NCBI GenBank assembly: GCA_023404095.1
Contig: JAEYDD010000051.1
Location: forward strand, 62,001-126,000
Length of the DNA stretch: 64,000 nucleotides
Direction of reading: 5' to 3'
From: Pseudomonadota bacterium
GTDB lineage: Bacteria; Pseudomonadota; Alphaproteobacteria; Rhizobiales; Rhizobiaceae
This document shows positions 17,376-26,370 of the stretch, piece by piece (positions within the stretch are counted from its first letter, which is position 1; each line of letters begins with the position of its first letter). Under the pieces are notes generated by a model. It was not told the origin of the DNA. It was given only the letters and a program-made list of their open reading frames with translations, and ran no database searches. The position numbers and the translations under genes were made by a program.

Positions 17376-18227
17376 ATGACGTTGAAATATCTCATGGCGA
17401 TGGCAGCCGGCGCCGCGGCACTGATGTCGCTTCTTTCCGCCCCCGCAAGCGCGGATGACACCAAGCTTGAACAGCTGAAGGCCCAAGGCTTTGCGCGCAT
17501 CGCAATCGCCAACGAACCGCCCTTTACCGCAGTCGGCACAGACGGCAAGGTCTCCGGTGCTGCTCCCGACGTCGCCCGCGAGATCTTCAAGCGTCTCGGC
17601 GTTGCGGATGTGGTGGCTTCGATCTCGGAATACGGCGCCATGATCCCCGGCCTGCAGGCCGGCCGCCACGACGCCGTCACGGCCGGTCTGTTCATGAAGC
17701 CGGAACGCTGCGCAGCCGTTGCCTATTCAGAGCCGGTTCTCTGCGACGCCGAGGCCATGCTCGTCAAGAAGGGCAATCCGAAGGGCTTCAAGAGCTATGC
17801 CGATATCGCCAAGGATCAGTCGGCAACGATCGGTGCGCCGGGCGGCGGCACGGAAGAGAAGCTTGCGCTGGAAGCAGGGGTTCCGCGTGAACGCGTCATT
17901 GTCGTGCCGGATGGCCAGAGCGGGCTGAAGATGCTGCAGGACGGACGCATCGACGCCTATTCGCTGCCGGTGCTTTCGATCAACGATCTCGTCATGAAGG
18001 CCAACGACCCGAACCTTGAGGTCGTGGCGCCGGTACAGGGCGCGCCGGTCTATTGCGATGGCGCGGCCTTCAAGAAGGGCGATGAAGCACTGCGAGACGC
18101 CTTCGATGTGGAGCTGGCGAAACTGAAGGAATCCGGCGAGTTCGCGAAGATCATCGAGCCTTACGGCTTCTCGGCTGCCGCCGCCATGTCGACCACCCGC
18201 GAAAAGCTCTGCGCAGCTACCAACTGA
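17376..18227 (+). CDS. ehuB: Ectoine/hydroxyectoine-binding periplasmic protein
   Basis: 283 residues from the ATG at 17376, with GAGGAG upstream; a longer open frame over ehuA is a shadow. The signal peptide runs to about residue 26 (LLSAPASADD). The mature protein belongs to the polar amino acid binding family (SBP_bac_3), with the ligand-side stretch IANEPPFTAV and AGLFMKPERC. EhuB of Sinorhizobium is known to bind ectoines. Two strong hairpins follow the stop before ehuC, which should favour high binding-protein output. Confidence 0.9.
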   Translation: MTLKYLMAMAAGAAALMSLLSAPASADDTKLEQLKAQGFARIAIANEPPFTAVGTDGKVSGAAPDVAREIFKRLGVADVVASISEYGAMIPGLQAGRHDAVTAGLFMKPERCAAVAYSEPVLCDAEAMLVKKGNPKGFKSYADIAKDQSATIGAPGGGTEEKLALEAGVPRERVIVVPDGQSGLKMLQDGRIDAYSLPVLSINDLVMKANDPNLEVVAPVQGAPVYCDGAAFKKGDEALRDAFDVELAKLKESGEFAKIIEPYGFSAAAAMSTTREKLCAATN

Positions 18228-18239
18228 CGCGGTGAAGCT

Positions 18240-18259
18240 GGGGGCGGGGCTCCGCCCCC
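18240..18259 (+). terminator. First hairpin between ehuB and ehuC
   Basis: A perfect 8-bp stem of GGGGGCGG and CCGCCCCC with a 4-base loop lies 12 bases after the ehuB stop. There is no T tract, so it is more likely a stability element or partial terminator than a full stop. Confidence 0.7.
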
Positions 18260-18269
18260 TCACATCTGC

Positions 18270-18297
18270 CTCGGGGGCGCCAGAACCCGCCCCCGAG
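18270..18297 (+). terminator. Second hairpin between ehuB and ehuC
   Basis: A perfect 10-bp stem, CTCGGGGGCG and CGCCCCCGAG, with an 8-base loop follows the first hairpin by 10 bases. Together they fill nearly the whole ehuB-ehuC gap. No T tract follows. Confidence 0.7.
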
Positions 18298-18325
18298 ATC
18301 AAACGCTAAAGACTGGGAAGGCACG

Positions 18326-18985
18326 ATGATCGACTGGTCCGGATACATAGGGCTGATATTGCAGGGCGCGCTCGTGACCATGGAATTGACGGTCCTGGGC
18401 TCGGCCCTGGCCCTGATCATGGCATTCGCCGCCGGGCTCGGACGGCTGTCGCGCTTTGCCGTCGTTCGCACGCTGGCCACCGTCTATATCGAATTCTTCC
18501 GCGGCACGTCGATCTTCGTGCAGCTGTTCTGGGTCTACTTCGTGCTGCCGTTTGCCGGCGTCACGCTGACGCCGATGCAGGCCGGTGTGCTGGCGCTGGG
18601 TCTCAACGTTGGGGCCTATGGAGCGGAAGTCGTGCGCGGCGCCGTCCGGGCCGTCGGCCGCGAGCAGCGCGAGGCCTGCGTGGCTCTTAATCTCAGTCGC
18701 TATCAAAGGATGCGCCACGTGATCCTGCCACAGGCGTTGCCGCTGATGCTGCCGACCTTTGGCAACAATGCCATCGAGCTGCTCAAGGGCACCGCTGTCG
18801 TCTCATTGATCTCCCTGACGGACATGACATTCCAGGCGCAGGTGGTACGGGCGCAGACCGGCAACACGCTCATTCCCTTTGCAACCATCCTCGTTCTCTA
18901 TTTCGTCATGGCATCGGCCATCTCCGCCGGCATGCGATCGCTGGAACGTCGGGCCACGCGCGGCCTCGACGGTGTGAGGGCCTGA
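18326..18985 (+). CDS. ehuC: Ectoine/hydroxyectoine ABC importer, permease 1
   Basis: 219 residues with about five membrane segments, of the HisM/GlnP type. The cytoplasmic coupling loop with the EAA pattern is GREQREACVALNLSRYQRMR near residue 112, and VYIEFFRGTSIFVQLFW near residue 53 is typical of the family. It pairs with EhuD, encoded 2 bases downstream, to form the membrane channel served by EhuA and EhuB. Confidence 0.9.
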   Translation: MIDWSGYIGLILQGALVTMELTVLGSALALIMAFAAGLGRLSRFAVVRTLATVYIEFFRGTSIFVQLFWVYFVLPFAGVTLTPMQAGVLALGLNVGAYGAEVVRGAVRAVGREQREACVALNLSRYQRMRHVILPQALPLMLPTFGNNAIELLKGTAVVSLISLTDMTFQAQVVRAQTGNTLIPFATILVLYFVMASAISAGMRSLERRATRGLDGVRA

Positions 18986-18987
18986 GC

Positions 18988-19650
18988 ATGGAATGGGACT
19001 GGACATTCGTCTGGCAGATCCTGCCGACCCTTCTCCAGGGATTGAAGATCACGATCCTCGCCACGGTCCTCGGCGCGCTTGTCGCCGCCGTCTTCGGTCT
19101 GGTGCTGGCCATCGCGAGGCGTTCGCGCAACGCTGCAGTTTCGCGCACGGTCGGCTTCTTCGCCGACTTCATTCGCGGCACCCCGCTGCTGGTGCAGCTC
19201 TATTTCATCTTCTACGTGCTGCCGGATATCGGCATCCGGCTGTCGCCGCTGGTTGCCGGCGTGATCGGCCTCGGCATCCACTACGGCACCTATGCGGCCG
19301 AGGTCTACCGCGCCGGCATCGACAATGTGCCGCGTGGGCAATGGGAGGCGGCGCGGGCCACCAATCTCAGCACGCGACAGGCCTGGATCCATGTGATCCT
19401 GCCGCAGGCCATCCCGCCGATGATCCCGGCGCTCGCCAACTATTTCATTGCCATGTTCAAGGAGACGCCACTGCTGTCGGCCATCACCGTGCTCGAACTG
19501 ATGAACCAGGCAAAGAGCGTCGCCAACAGCAGCTACCGTTACATCGAGCCGATGACGCTGGTGGGCGTGTTCTTCCTGGTGATCAGCCTGATCTCCGTGG
19601 TTGGGCTGCGGTTCCTGGAAAATCGTTACGCACGGGTGGATGAGCGATGA
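18988..19650 (+). CDS. ehuD: Ectoine/hydroxyectoine ABC importer, permease 2
   Basis: 220 residues, the second HisM/GlnP-type permease. It shows FADFIRGTPLLVQLYFIFY near residue 56 and the coupling loop GQWEAARATNLSTRQAW near residue 113. It is clearly a paralogue of ehuC. Its stop overlaps the eutA start as ATGA, so import and catabolism are translated from one message. Confidence 0.9.
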   Translation: MEWDWTFVWQILPTLLQGLKITILATVLGALVAAVFGLVLAIARRSRNAAVSRTVGFFADFIRGTPLLVQLYFIFYVLPDIGIRLSPLVAGVIGLGIHYGTYAAEVYRAGIDNVPRGQWEAARATNLSTRQAWIHVILPQAIPPMIPALANYFIAMFKETPLLSAITVLELMNQAKSVANSSYRYIEPMTLVGVFFLVISLISVVGLRFLENRYARVDER

Positions 19651-20429
19651 CTGCCACCGACATTAGAATTGACAGCGCAAGCCGCCCGCCGCGGCTGGAC
19701 AATCGCCCGCTAGCCAAGAGGGTGGGATTGATCATCCTGGCGACCGATCACACGACCGAGGTCGATTTCCAGCGCATGGTGGCGAGCGATCGCATCGGCG
19801 TCTATGCGACCCGCATCCCCTACGCCAATCCGGTGACGCCGGAAAACCTGATGAAGATGCAGCCGGAACTGACGGCTGGCGCAGCCCTCATCCTGCCGGA
19901 CGAGCCGCTTGATGTCGTGATGTATTCCTGCACTTCGGCTTCCGTCGTCATCGGCGACGGGCAGATCGAGGCGGCGGTGCAGGCGGCAAAGCCGGGGGTT
20001 CCCGTCGTCACGCCGACCGCGGCCTCCGTCCGCGGGCTGAATGCTGTGGATGCGAAGCGGATTTCGGTCTTGACGCCCTATACGGTCGAGACCAGCAGGC
20101 CGATGGCGCGCTATTTCGCAGATCGCGGTTTCCAGATCGATCGCTTCATCTGCCTCGGGCTGACCGATGACCGGGAGATGGCGCGGATCTCGCACGACGA
20201 GATCACAGCCTTCGCACGGGAAGCAATGGCGCCGGAATCCGACGCACTGTTCATTTCCTGCACCGCCGTTCGCGCAGCCGAGGTCGTCCCGCGCATCGAG
20301 ACGGCGCTTGGCAAGCCCGTGGTCAGCAGCAACCTCGCGACGGCCTGGGCATGCCTGCGCCTGTGCGGCGACGCGACCCCGCGACCGGAGCTCGGCATGC
20401 TCATGACCAAGCCCTATGCGGCAGGTTGA
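19647..20429 (+). CDS. eutA: Ectoine utilisation protein EutA (maleate isomerase / Asp-Glu racemase fold)
   Basis: 260 residues. The two cysteine motifs of the Asp/Glu racemase superfamily are present: VVMYSCTSASVVIG near residue 93 and ALFISCTAVRAAEV near residue 206. In ectoine clusters EutA acts with EutB and EutC in turning 5-hydroxyectoine into ectoine; its exact chemical step has not, to my knowledge, been settled. The start overlaps ehuD by 4 bases. Confidence 0.88.
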   Translation: MTATDIRIDSASRPPRLDNRPLAKRVGLIILATDHTTEVDFQRMVASDRIGVYATRIPYANPVTPENLMKMQPELTAGAALILPDEPLDVVMYSCTSASVVIGDGQIEAAVQAAKPGVPVVTPTAASVRGLNAVDAKRISVLTPYTVETSRPMARYFADRGFQIDRFICLGLTDDREMARISHDEITAFAREAMAPESDALFISCTAVRAAEVVPRIETALGKPVVSSNLATAWACLRLCGDATPRPELGMLMTKPYAAG

Positions 20430-20433
20430 TCCT

Positions 20434-21438
20434 ATGTGCGCGCAACCAGCCTCCGTTTCGCTCGACGACATCCGTGCCGCATCCGCCCGTATCGCCGGGC
20501 GGGTCCTGCGAACGCCGATGGTGCAGTCCGTCGCGCTGCAGGAGATGGCCGGAGTTCCCGCCTATCTCAAACTCGAACACCATCAGACGACCGGCAGCTT
20601 CAAGCTGCGCGGGGCGACCAATGCGATCCTGACGCTGACATCGGCAGAGCGCGCCCGCGGCGTCGTCGCCGCCTCCACCGGCAACCATGGCCGGGCGCTG
20701 GCCCATGCGGCGAAGGCGGAAGGTGCGGTGGCGACCATCTGCATGTCGCGGCTGGTGCCGGAAAACAAGGTCGCGGAAATCCGCCGGCTCGGTGCGGAGG
20801 TCCGCATCGTCGGCGGTTCGCAGGACGAGGCGCAGGAGGAGGTCAACAGGCTGGTGGCGGAAAAGGGCATGGTCATGGTGCCACCTTTCGACGATGCCGC
20901 CGTCATCGCCGGGCAGGGAACGCTGGGGCTGGAAATCATGGAGCAACAGCCGGATACCGCCACCGTGCTCGTGCCGCTGTCCGGCGGCGGGCTTGCGGCC
21001 GGCGTGGCGGCGGCCGTCAAGAGCCGGAACCCGAAGACGCGGGTGATCGGGCTCACCATGGAACGGGGTGCTGCGATGAAGGCAAGCCTCGATGCCGGAC
21101 ACCCGGTCAAGGTGGACGAAGTGCCAAGCCTTGCGGATTCGCTCGGCGGCGGAATCGGGCTCGACAATGCGCTGACCTTCTCCATGTGCCGCGATCTGCT
21201 CGACGATGTGCTGCTGCTTTCGGAAGAGGAGATTGCCGGGGGCATGCGGCACGCCTACGGCGTCGAACGTGAGATCCTCGAGGGAGCCGGCGCGGTCGGT
21301 ATCGCCGCACTTCTTGCCGGGCGGATCCGATCGTCCGGGCCTGTCGTCGCCATTCTGTCCGGCCGCAACGTCGACATGACGCTGCATCGCAAGATCATCA
21401 ACGGCGCAATGCCTGTTCAGGGAGAGGTGGCGGCATGA
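20434..21438 (+). CDS. eutB: Hydroxyectoine utilisation dehydratase EutB (threonine dehydratase-like)
   Basis: 334 residues from the ATG at 20434, which has AGG 8 bases upstream; an ATG at 20416 inside eutA is an alternative. It is a fold-type II pyridoxal-phosphate enzyme like threonine dehydratase: the cofactor lysine lies in TTGSFKLRGATNA, STGNHGRAL is the asparagine loop, and PLSGGGLAAGV binds the cofactor phosphate. With EutA and EutC it is thought to remove the hydroxyl of hydroxyectoine. It overlaps eutC by 4 bases. Confidence 0.9.
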   Translation: MCAQPASVSLDDIRAASARIAGRVLRTPMVQSVALQEMAGVPAYLKLEHHQTTGSFKLRGATNAILTLTSAERARGVVAASTGNHGRALAHAAKAEGAVATICMSRLVPENKVAEIRRLGAEVRIVGGSQDEAQEEVNRLVAEKGMVMVPPFDDAAVIAGQGTLGLEIMEQQPDTATVLVPLSGGGLAAGVAAAVKSRNPKTRVIGLTMERGAAMKASLDAGHPVKVDEVPSLADSLGGGIGLDNALTFSMCRDLLDDVLLLSEEEIAGGMRHAYGVEREILEGAGAVGIAALLAGRIRSSGPVVAILSGRNVDMTLHRKIINGAMPVQGEVAA

Positions 21439-22427
21439 GCCGGATGATCATACTGACCGAGGCCGATCTGAAATCGATCGTGGAGCTGGACGCCGGAGCC
21501 GTTGCCTGCGTGGAAGATGCCTTTCACGCGCTGGCGACCAAGGCGGTCGCCATGCCGCCGATCCTCCGGCTCGACATCCCCGAGCACCGCGGCGAGGTCG
21601 ACGTGAAGACCGCCTATGTCCCCGGTCTCGACGGCTTCGCCATCAAGATCAGCCCCGGCTTCTTCGGCAACCCCGACATCGGCCTGCCGAGCACCAACGG
21701 CATGATGGTCCTTCTGTCGGCGAAAACGGGCCTCATCCAGGCGCTGCTGCTCGACAACGGCTATCTGACGGATGTGCGAACAGCGGCCGCCGGCGCCGTC
21801 GCCGCAAGGCAGTTGGCCCGACCGGATGCAGCCGTCGCCGCGATCTTCGGCGCGGGTATGCAGGCGCGGCTGCAATTGCAAGCGTTGATGCTGGTTCGGC
21901 CGATCCGCGAGGCGCGGATCTGGGCACGGAACGCCGCGAAGGCGGAAAAGCTGGCCGGCGAACTGACGGGCGCCTTCGGCATTCCGGTGACGGCAATTGC
22001 CGACCCGCACGCCGCCGTCGCCGGCGCAGACATCATTGTCACCACGACCCCTTCGGAAAAGCCGATCCTTCAGGCCGGCTGGCTCCAGCCCGGCCAGCAC
22101 GTCACGGCGATGGGATCGGATGCCGAGCACAAGAACGAGATCGATCCGGCGATCATCGCGCGGGCGGATCTCTACGTTGCCGACAGCCTGAAGCAGACCC
22201 GCCGTCTGGGGGAACTGCATCATGCCATCAAGGCCGGACTGGTGGAGCCGGACGCCGGCTTCACCGAAATTGGCGAGATCGTCGCCGGCTTGAAACCAGG
22301 GCGCGGCAGTCCCGACCAGATCACCCTGGCCGACCTTACCGGTACGGGCATTCAGGACACCGCAATTGCAACACTCGCCTTCGCGCGTGCCGGATCGGCC
22401 GGCGCGGGCACGTCATTCGACAGTTGA
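21435..22427 (+). CDS. eutC: Ectoine utilisation protein EutC (ornithine cyclodeaminase family)
   Basis: 330 residues, with the ornithine cyclodeaminase / mu-crystallin fold. The NAD(P)-binding Rossmann motif is AIFGAGMQARLQLQAL near residue 138, and TTTPSEKPIL with VTAMGSDAEHKNEID matches the family core. In ectoine clusters it completes the hydroxyectoine-to-ectoine conversion with EutA and EutB. It starts in an ATGA overlap with eutB and is followed 32 bp later by doeA. Confidence 0.9.
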   Translation: MSRMIILTEADLKSIVELDAGAVACVEDAFHALATKAVAMPPILRLDIPEHRGEVDVKTAYVPGLDGFAIKISPGFFGNPDIGLPSTNGMMVLLSAKTGLIQALLLDNGYLTDVRTAAAGAVAARQLARPDAAVAAIFGAGMQARLQLQALMLVRPIREARIWARNAAKAEKLAGELTGAFGIPVTAIADPHAAVAGADIIVTTTPSEKPILQAGWLQPGQHVTAMGSDAEHKNEIDPAIIARADLYVADSLKQTRRLGELHHAIKAGLVEPDAGFTEIGEIVAGLKPGRGSPDQITLADLTGTGIQDTAIATLAFARAGSAGAGTSFDS

Positions 22428-22459
22428 GACCGGCCGCGGCCGGAGAATGAGGGAGACAC

Positions 22460-23641
22460 ATGACCCAACCCAACCTCAAGTTTTCCCTTGGGGAATACGA
22501 GGCGCGTCTCGCCAGGACGCGCAAGGCGATGGAGGCGAAAGGGGTGGATCTGCTGATCGTCAGCGATCCCTCGAACATGGCGTGGCTTACGGGCTACGAC
22601 GGCTGGTCCTTCTACGTCCACCAGGCCGTTATCGTCCCGCCGACAGGCGAGCCGATCTGGTACGGGCGCGGGCAGGACGCCAATGGCGCCAAGTTCACCG
22701 CCTATCTCAGGCACGAGAACATTATCGGCTATCCCGATCACTACGTGCAGTCCACCGAGCGCCACCCGATGGACTATCTTGCGGCAAAGCTCATCGAGCG
22801 CCGCTATGATACGCTGACCATCGGCGTCGAAATGGACAACTACTGGTTCTCGGCCGCCGCGTTCGCGTCCCTAGTCAAGCACCTGCCGAATGCCCGGTTC
22901 GTCGATGTCACGGCGCTCGTCAACTGGCAGCGGGCCGTCAAGAGCGAGACCGAGGTAAAGTACATGCGCAATGCCGCGCGCATCGTCGAAGGCATGCACC
23001 AGCGCATCTTCGACAAAATCGAGGTCGGCATGCGCAAATGTGATCTGGTGGCCGAGATCTACGATGCGGGCACGCGCGGGGTCGACGGCATAGGAGGCGA
23101 CTATCCGGCCATCGTACCGTTGTTGCCCTCGGGCGTGGAGGCTTCCGCGCCGCACCTGACCTGGGACGACCGGCCGATGAAGAAGGGCGAAGGCACCTTC
23201 TTCGAGATTGCCGGCTGCTACAACCGCTATCACGTGCCGCTGTCGCGCACGGTCTTCCTCGGCAAGCCAACCCAGGCCTTTCTCGATGCCGAAAAGGCAA
23301 CGCTGGAGGGAATGGAGGCCGGACTCGCCGTCGCCAAACCCGGCAATACCTGCGAGGACATCGCCAATGCCTTCTTTGCAATCCTCAAGAAGTACGGCAT
23401 CGTCAAGGACAACCGCACCGGCTACGGCATCGGCATTTCCTATCCGCCGGACTGGGGCGAGCGCACCATGAGCCTGCGCCCCGGCGACCGAACCGAACTG
23501 AAGCCGGGCATGACCTTCCATTTCATGACCGGGCTCTGGCTGGAAGACATGGGCTTCGAGACGACGGAAAGCATCCTGATCACCGAGACCGGCGTCGAAT
23601 GCCTTGCCAACGTTCCGCGCAAGCTGCTGGTCAAGGATTGA
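22460..23641 (+). CDS. doeA: Ectoine hydrolase
   Basis: 393 residues, of the creatinase / M24 peptidase fold. The N-terminal part has LLIVSDPSNMAWLTGYDGWS and the C-terminal pita-bread part GTFFEIAGCYNRYHVPLSRT and TGYGIGISYPPDWGER. DoeA opens the ectoine ring by hydrolysis to N-alpha-acetyl-L-2,4-diaminobutyrate in the cytoplasm. GGGAGA precedes the ATG. In rhizobia the same gene has been called eutD. Confidence 0.92.
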   Translation: MTQPNLKFSLGEYEARLARTRKAMEAKGVDLLIVSDPSNMAWLTGYDGWSFYVHQAVIVPPTGEPIWYGRGQDANGAKFTAYLRHENIIGYPDHYVQSTERHPMDYLAAKLIERRYDTLTIGVEMDNYWFSAAAFASLVKHLPNARFVDVTALVNWQRAVKSETEVKYMRNAARIVEGMHQRIFDKIEVGMRKCDLVAEIYDAGTRGVDGIGGDYPAIVPLLPSGVEASAPHLTWDDRPMKKGEGTFFEIAGCYNRYHVPLSRTVFLGKPTQAFLDAEKATLEGMEAGLAVAKPGNTCEDIANAFFAILKKYGIVKDNRTGYGIGISYPPDWGERTMSLRPGDRTELKPGMTFHFMTGLWLEDMGFETTESILITETGVECLANVPRKLLVKD

Positions 23642-23649
23642 GACCGACC

Positions 23650-24654
23650 ATGAGCGAGACACAACTGCGGCCATCGCCGATCACGCCGACGGTCGACTAT
23701 TCGGCAGATGGCGTCCAGCACGGCTTTCTTCGCCTGCCCTACAGCCGGGACGATTCCGCCTGGGGATCGGTGATGATCCCGATCACCGTCATCAAGAACG
23801 GGGAGGGGCCGACGGCCCTTCTCACCGGCGGCAACCACGGCGACGAATACGAGGGACCGATCGCCCTGTTCGACCTTGCCCGGACCCTGAAGGCGGAGGA
23901 AATTTCCGGCCGGGTCATCATTGTTCCGGCAATGAATTATCCCGCCTTTGTCGCCGCCACCCGCACCTCGCCGATCGACAAGGGCAATTTGAACCGCAGC
24001 TTTCCGGGTCGGCCGGATGGCACGGCCACGCAGAAGATCGCCGACTATTTCCAGCGCGAACTCCTGCCGCTTGCCGATGTCGTGCTTGATTTCCATTCGG
24101 GCGGCAAGACGTTGGATTTCCTGCCTTTCTGCGCAGCTCATATCGTGCCCGACAAGGTGCTGGAGGCGCGCGCCTTCTCGCTCGTAGAGGCGTTTTCCGC
24201 GCCCTATTCGATGAAGATGCTCGAGATCGACGCTGTCGGCATGTACGACACGGCGGCCGAGGAAATGGGCAAGGTGTTCATCACCACCGAGCTTGGCGGC
24301 GGAGGCACGGCAACTGCAAGGAGCGCCGGCATCGCCAAGCGCGGGGTCCGGAACGTGCTGCGCCAGGCGGGCATCATCGAAGGCGAGCCGGACATCTCCG
24401 AAACACATTGGCTCGACATGCCGGACGGCGACTGCTTTGCCTTTGCCGAGGGCGACGGACTGATCGAGCCGATGGTCGACTTGGGGCAAACGGTCCGAAA
24501 GGGCCAGGTCGTCGCCCGCATCTATCCGCTGGGGCGAACGGGCGTGGACCCCTCGGACGTGCGCGCCAGGATGGACGGCATGCTCTGCGCCCGGCATTTT
24601 CCGGGCCTGGTCAAGGCAGGCGATTGTGTTGCGGTCTTTGCCGTAAGCGTCTAA
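23650..24654 (+). CDS. doeB: N-alpha-acetyl-L-2,4-diaminobutyrate deacetylase
   Basis: 334 residues from the ATG at 23650, 8 bases after doeA; a longer open frame overlaps doeA and is rejected. It is a zinc deacylase of the succinylglutamate desuccinylase/aspartoacylase family. The zinc site is visible as GGNHGDEYEGP (His and Glu) with the third ligand in DFHSGG, and NRSFPG is the substrate loop. It releases acetate to give L-2,4-diaminobutyrate, the substrate of DoeD. Also known as eutE. Confidence 0.92.
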   Translation: MSETQLRPSPITPTVDYSADGVQHGFLRLPYSRDDSAWGSVMIPITVIKNGEGPTALLTGGNHGDEYEGPIALFDLARTLKAEEISGRVIIVPAMNYPAFVAATRTSPIDKGNLNRSFPGRPDGTATQKIADYFQRELLPLADVVLDFHSGGKTLDFLPFCAAHIVPDKVLEARAFSLVEAFSAPYSMKMLEIDAVGMYDTAAEEMGKVFITTELGGGGTATARSAGIAKRGVRNVLRQAGIIEGEPDISETHWLDMPDGDCFAFAEGDGLIEPMVDLGQTVRKGQVVARIYPLGRTGVDPSDVRARMDGMLCARHFPGLVKAGDCVAVFAVSV

Positions 24655-24693
24655 CGCTGCGCCGCCTGGATCCCTGCAGAACTGGATGATGCC

Positions 24694-25590
24694 GTGTCGA
24701 CAACACTACTCGCCGCCACGGCCCCCGTCGCCCGCAACCGGCTGGCCTTGCTCGCACTTCTGGCCGGCGGGATCGCCATAGGCGGCTCGCCGATCTTCGT
24801 GCGCCTTTCGGAGGTGGGCCCGATGGCGACCGCCTTCTGGCGCGTCGCACTGGCGCTCGTGCCGCTCGCCCTTTTCTTTCGGAGCGTCGACCGGCGTCAG
24901 TCAGCCCGACCGGAAAGGGTGCGGGACGCAGCCATGCTGGCCTTGCCGGGGCTGTTTCTTGCCGCCGATCTCGTGGCATGGCACGCCTCGATCCATGTGA
25001 CCACTGTTGCCAATGCCACCCTCCTTGCCAATCTCGCCCCCGTCTTTGTGACCGCAATCGGTTGGCTGTTCCTCGGCGCCAGGATTACCCGTACCTTCCT
25101 CCTCGGCCTCGGCGTTGCCATGACCGGCATCGTCGTCCTGAAGGGCGGGTTTAGCGGCCTCTCCGCTGGCGACCGGGGAGGTGACGCCCTTGCGGCGCTC
25201 GCAGCCCTTTTCTATGCCGGCTACATGCTGTGCGTCGCCCGGCTGCGAACCCGGTTCGATACATTGCGCGTCATGCTGTGGAGCACGGCTTCTGCCGCGA
25301 TCTGCCTGCTGCCGGTCGCCCTTCTGACCGAGAACCAGCTTTTCCCGGTCACGGCCTTCGGATGGAGCATGCTCATTGGCCTCGCATTGATCAGCCATGC
25401 CGGCGGGCAGGTGGCGATCAGCTACGCGCTCGCTTATCTTCCGACATCCTTCTCCGCGCTCACCCTGCTGCTGCAGCCGGTCGTGGCCGCCCTTCTCGGC
25501 GTGGTCGTGCTTGGTGAAGGCATCGGCCTGATCCAGGCGATCGGCGGCGTGATCGTCTTGTGCGGCATTCTCTACGCCCGCCGCGGGTGA
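24694..25590 (+). CDS. DMT-superfamily EamA transporter
   Basis: 298 residues starting at GTG, with ten hydrophobic segments in two EamA repeats. Family features are GGSPIFVRLSEVGPMATAFW near residue 29, and YLPTSFSALTLLLQPVVAAL with a closing VVLGEGIGLIQAIGGVIVL. Members move amino acids, drugs or nucleotide precursors, mostly outwards. It follows doeB by 39 bp on the same strand and may be read through from the ectoine operon, perhaps to release an excess intermediate; that role is inferred from position only. Confidence 0.82.
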   Translation: MSTTLLAATAPVARNRLALLALLAGGIAIGGSPIFVRLSEVGPMATAFWRVALALVPLALFFRSVDRRQSARPERVRDAAMLALPGLFLAADLVAWHASIHVTTVANATLLANLAPVFVTAIGWLFLGARITRTFLLGLGVAMTGIVVLKGGFSGLSAGDRGGDALAALAALFYAGYMLCVARLRTRFDTLRVMLWSTASAAICLLPVALLTENQLFPVTAFGWSMLIGLALISHAGGQVAISYALAYLPTSFSALTLLLQPVVAALLGVVVLGEGIGLIQAIGGVIVLCGILYARRG

Positions 25591-25702
25591 CGAAAAGTCC
25601 GGCGAGGCTCGGACGCGCAATGGGACATGGGCGGCCTCCTCTCTGGACACGCCTTCATTGAAGGAATTATTGTCGTCTCCTCGATCAACGCGATATCGTC
25701 AC

Positions 25703-26323
25703 ATGAATATGGTCAAGCCGCCTTCGCCGTCTGAAAGCAGCCGGGAGGACAAAACCCAATCGAACCCGGTGCGGCTCGGTGCGCGTCTGAAGCTCGCTCG
25801 CCAGACACGGGGACTGACGCTGAAGGCACTGGCGCAGGCGGCGGATTGCTCGGAAAGCCTGTTGTCGAAGATCGAGAACGGCAAGGCGTCGCCCTCGCTG
25901 CCGATGCTGCACCGGCTGGTGCAGGCGCTCGATTCCAACATCGGCTGGATGTTCGAGGAAACCGACGGCGAGGAGGGGGTGGTCTTTCGCGCCGGAACCC
26001 GTCCGCTGATCGCCCTAGACCCGTTGCGGCGCGGCGAGGGTATCTCGCTCGAGCGCATCATCCCCTATTCGCCGGGGCATCTGCTCCAGTGCAACATTCA
26101 CCACATCGACGCAGGTGGCGAGAGCGCCGGGCCGATCCAGCATGTGGGCGAAGAAGTGGGTTACGTGCTTGTCGGCGAGATCGAACTTATGATCGGCGAC
26201 AAGACCTTCCGCCTTTCCGCCGGCGACAGTTTCGTGTTCAATTCGGAACTCGCCCACTGGTATCGCAACCTGGGCACCGAGCGGGCGTCGATTTTCTGGG
26301 TCAACACACCGCCAACATTTTGA
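25703..26323 (+). CDS. XRE-family regulator with C-terminal cupin domain
   Basis: 206 residues from the ATG at 25703. The N-terminal helix-turn-helix is GLTLKALAQAADCSESLLSK (about residues 37-56), and the C-terminal cupin includes IQHVGEEVGYVLVGEIELMI and SAGDSFVFNSELAHWYRN, a likely effector pocket. Such regulators control nearby catabolic or transport genes. It lies 139 bp before the ribose-type ABC operon, whose promoter carries two palindromes, so I infer that it binds there. Control of the ectoine side is less likely since EnuR and DoeX are present. Confidence 0.85.
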   Translation: MNMVKPPSPSESSREDKTQSNPVRLGARLKLARQTRGLTLKALAQAADCSESLLSKIENGKASPSLPMLHRLVQALDSNIGWMFEETDGEEGVVFRAGTRPLIALDPLRRGEGISLERIIPYSPGHLLQCNIHHIDAGGESAGPIQHVGEEVGYVLVGEIELMIGDKTFRLSAGDSFVFNSELAHWYRNLGTERASIFWVNTPPTF

Positions 26324-26370
26324 TATTCCACGCGAAATATCCAAGCTCCCCTATACGCGGGTGAGGAATT

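Noticed and set aside
18240..18297. The ehuB-ehuC hairpins as full operon terminators
   Set aside because: No T tract follows either, and ehuCD must be expressed with ehuAB; a stability or partial stop role is more likely.
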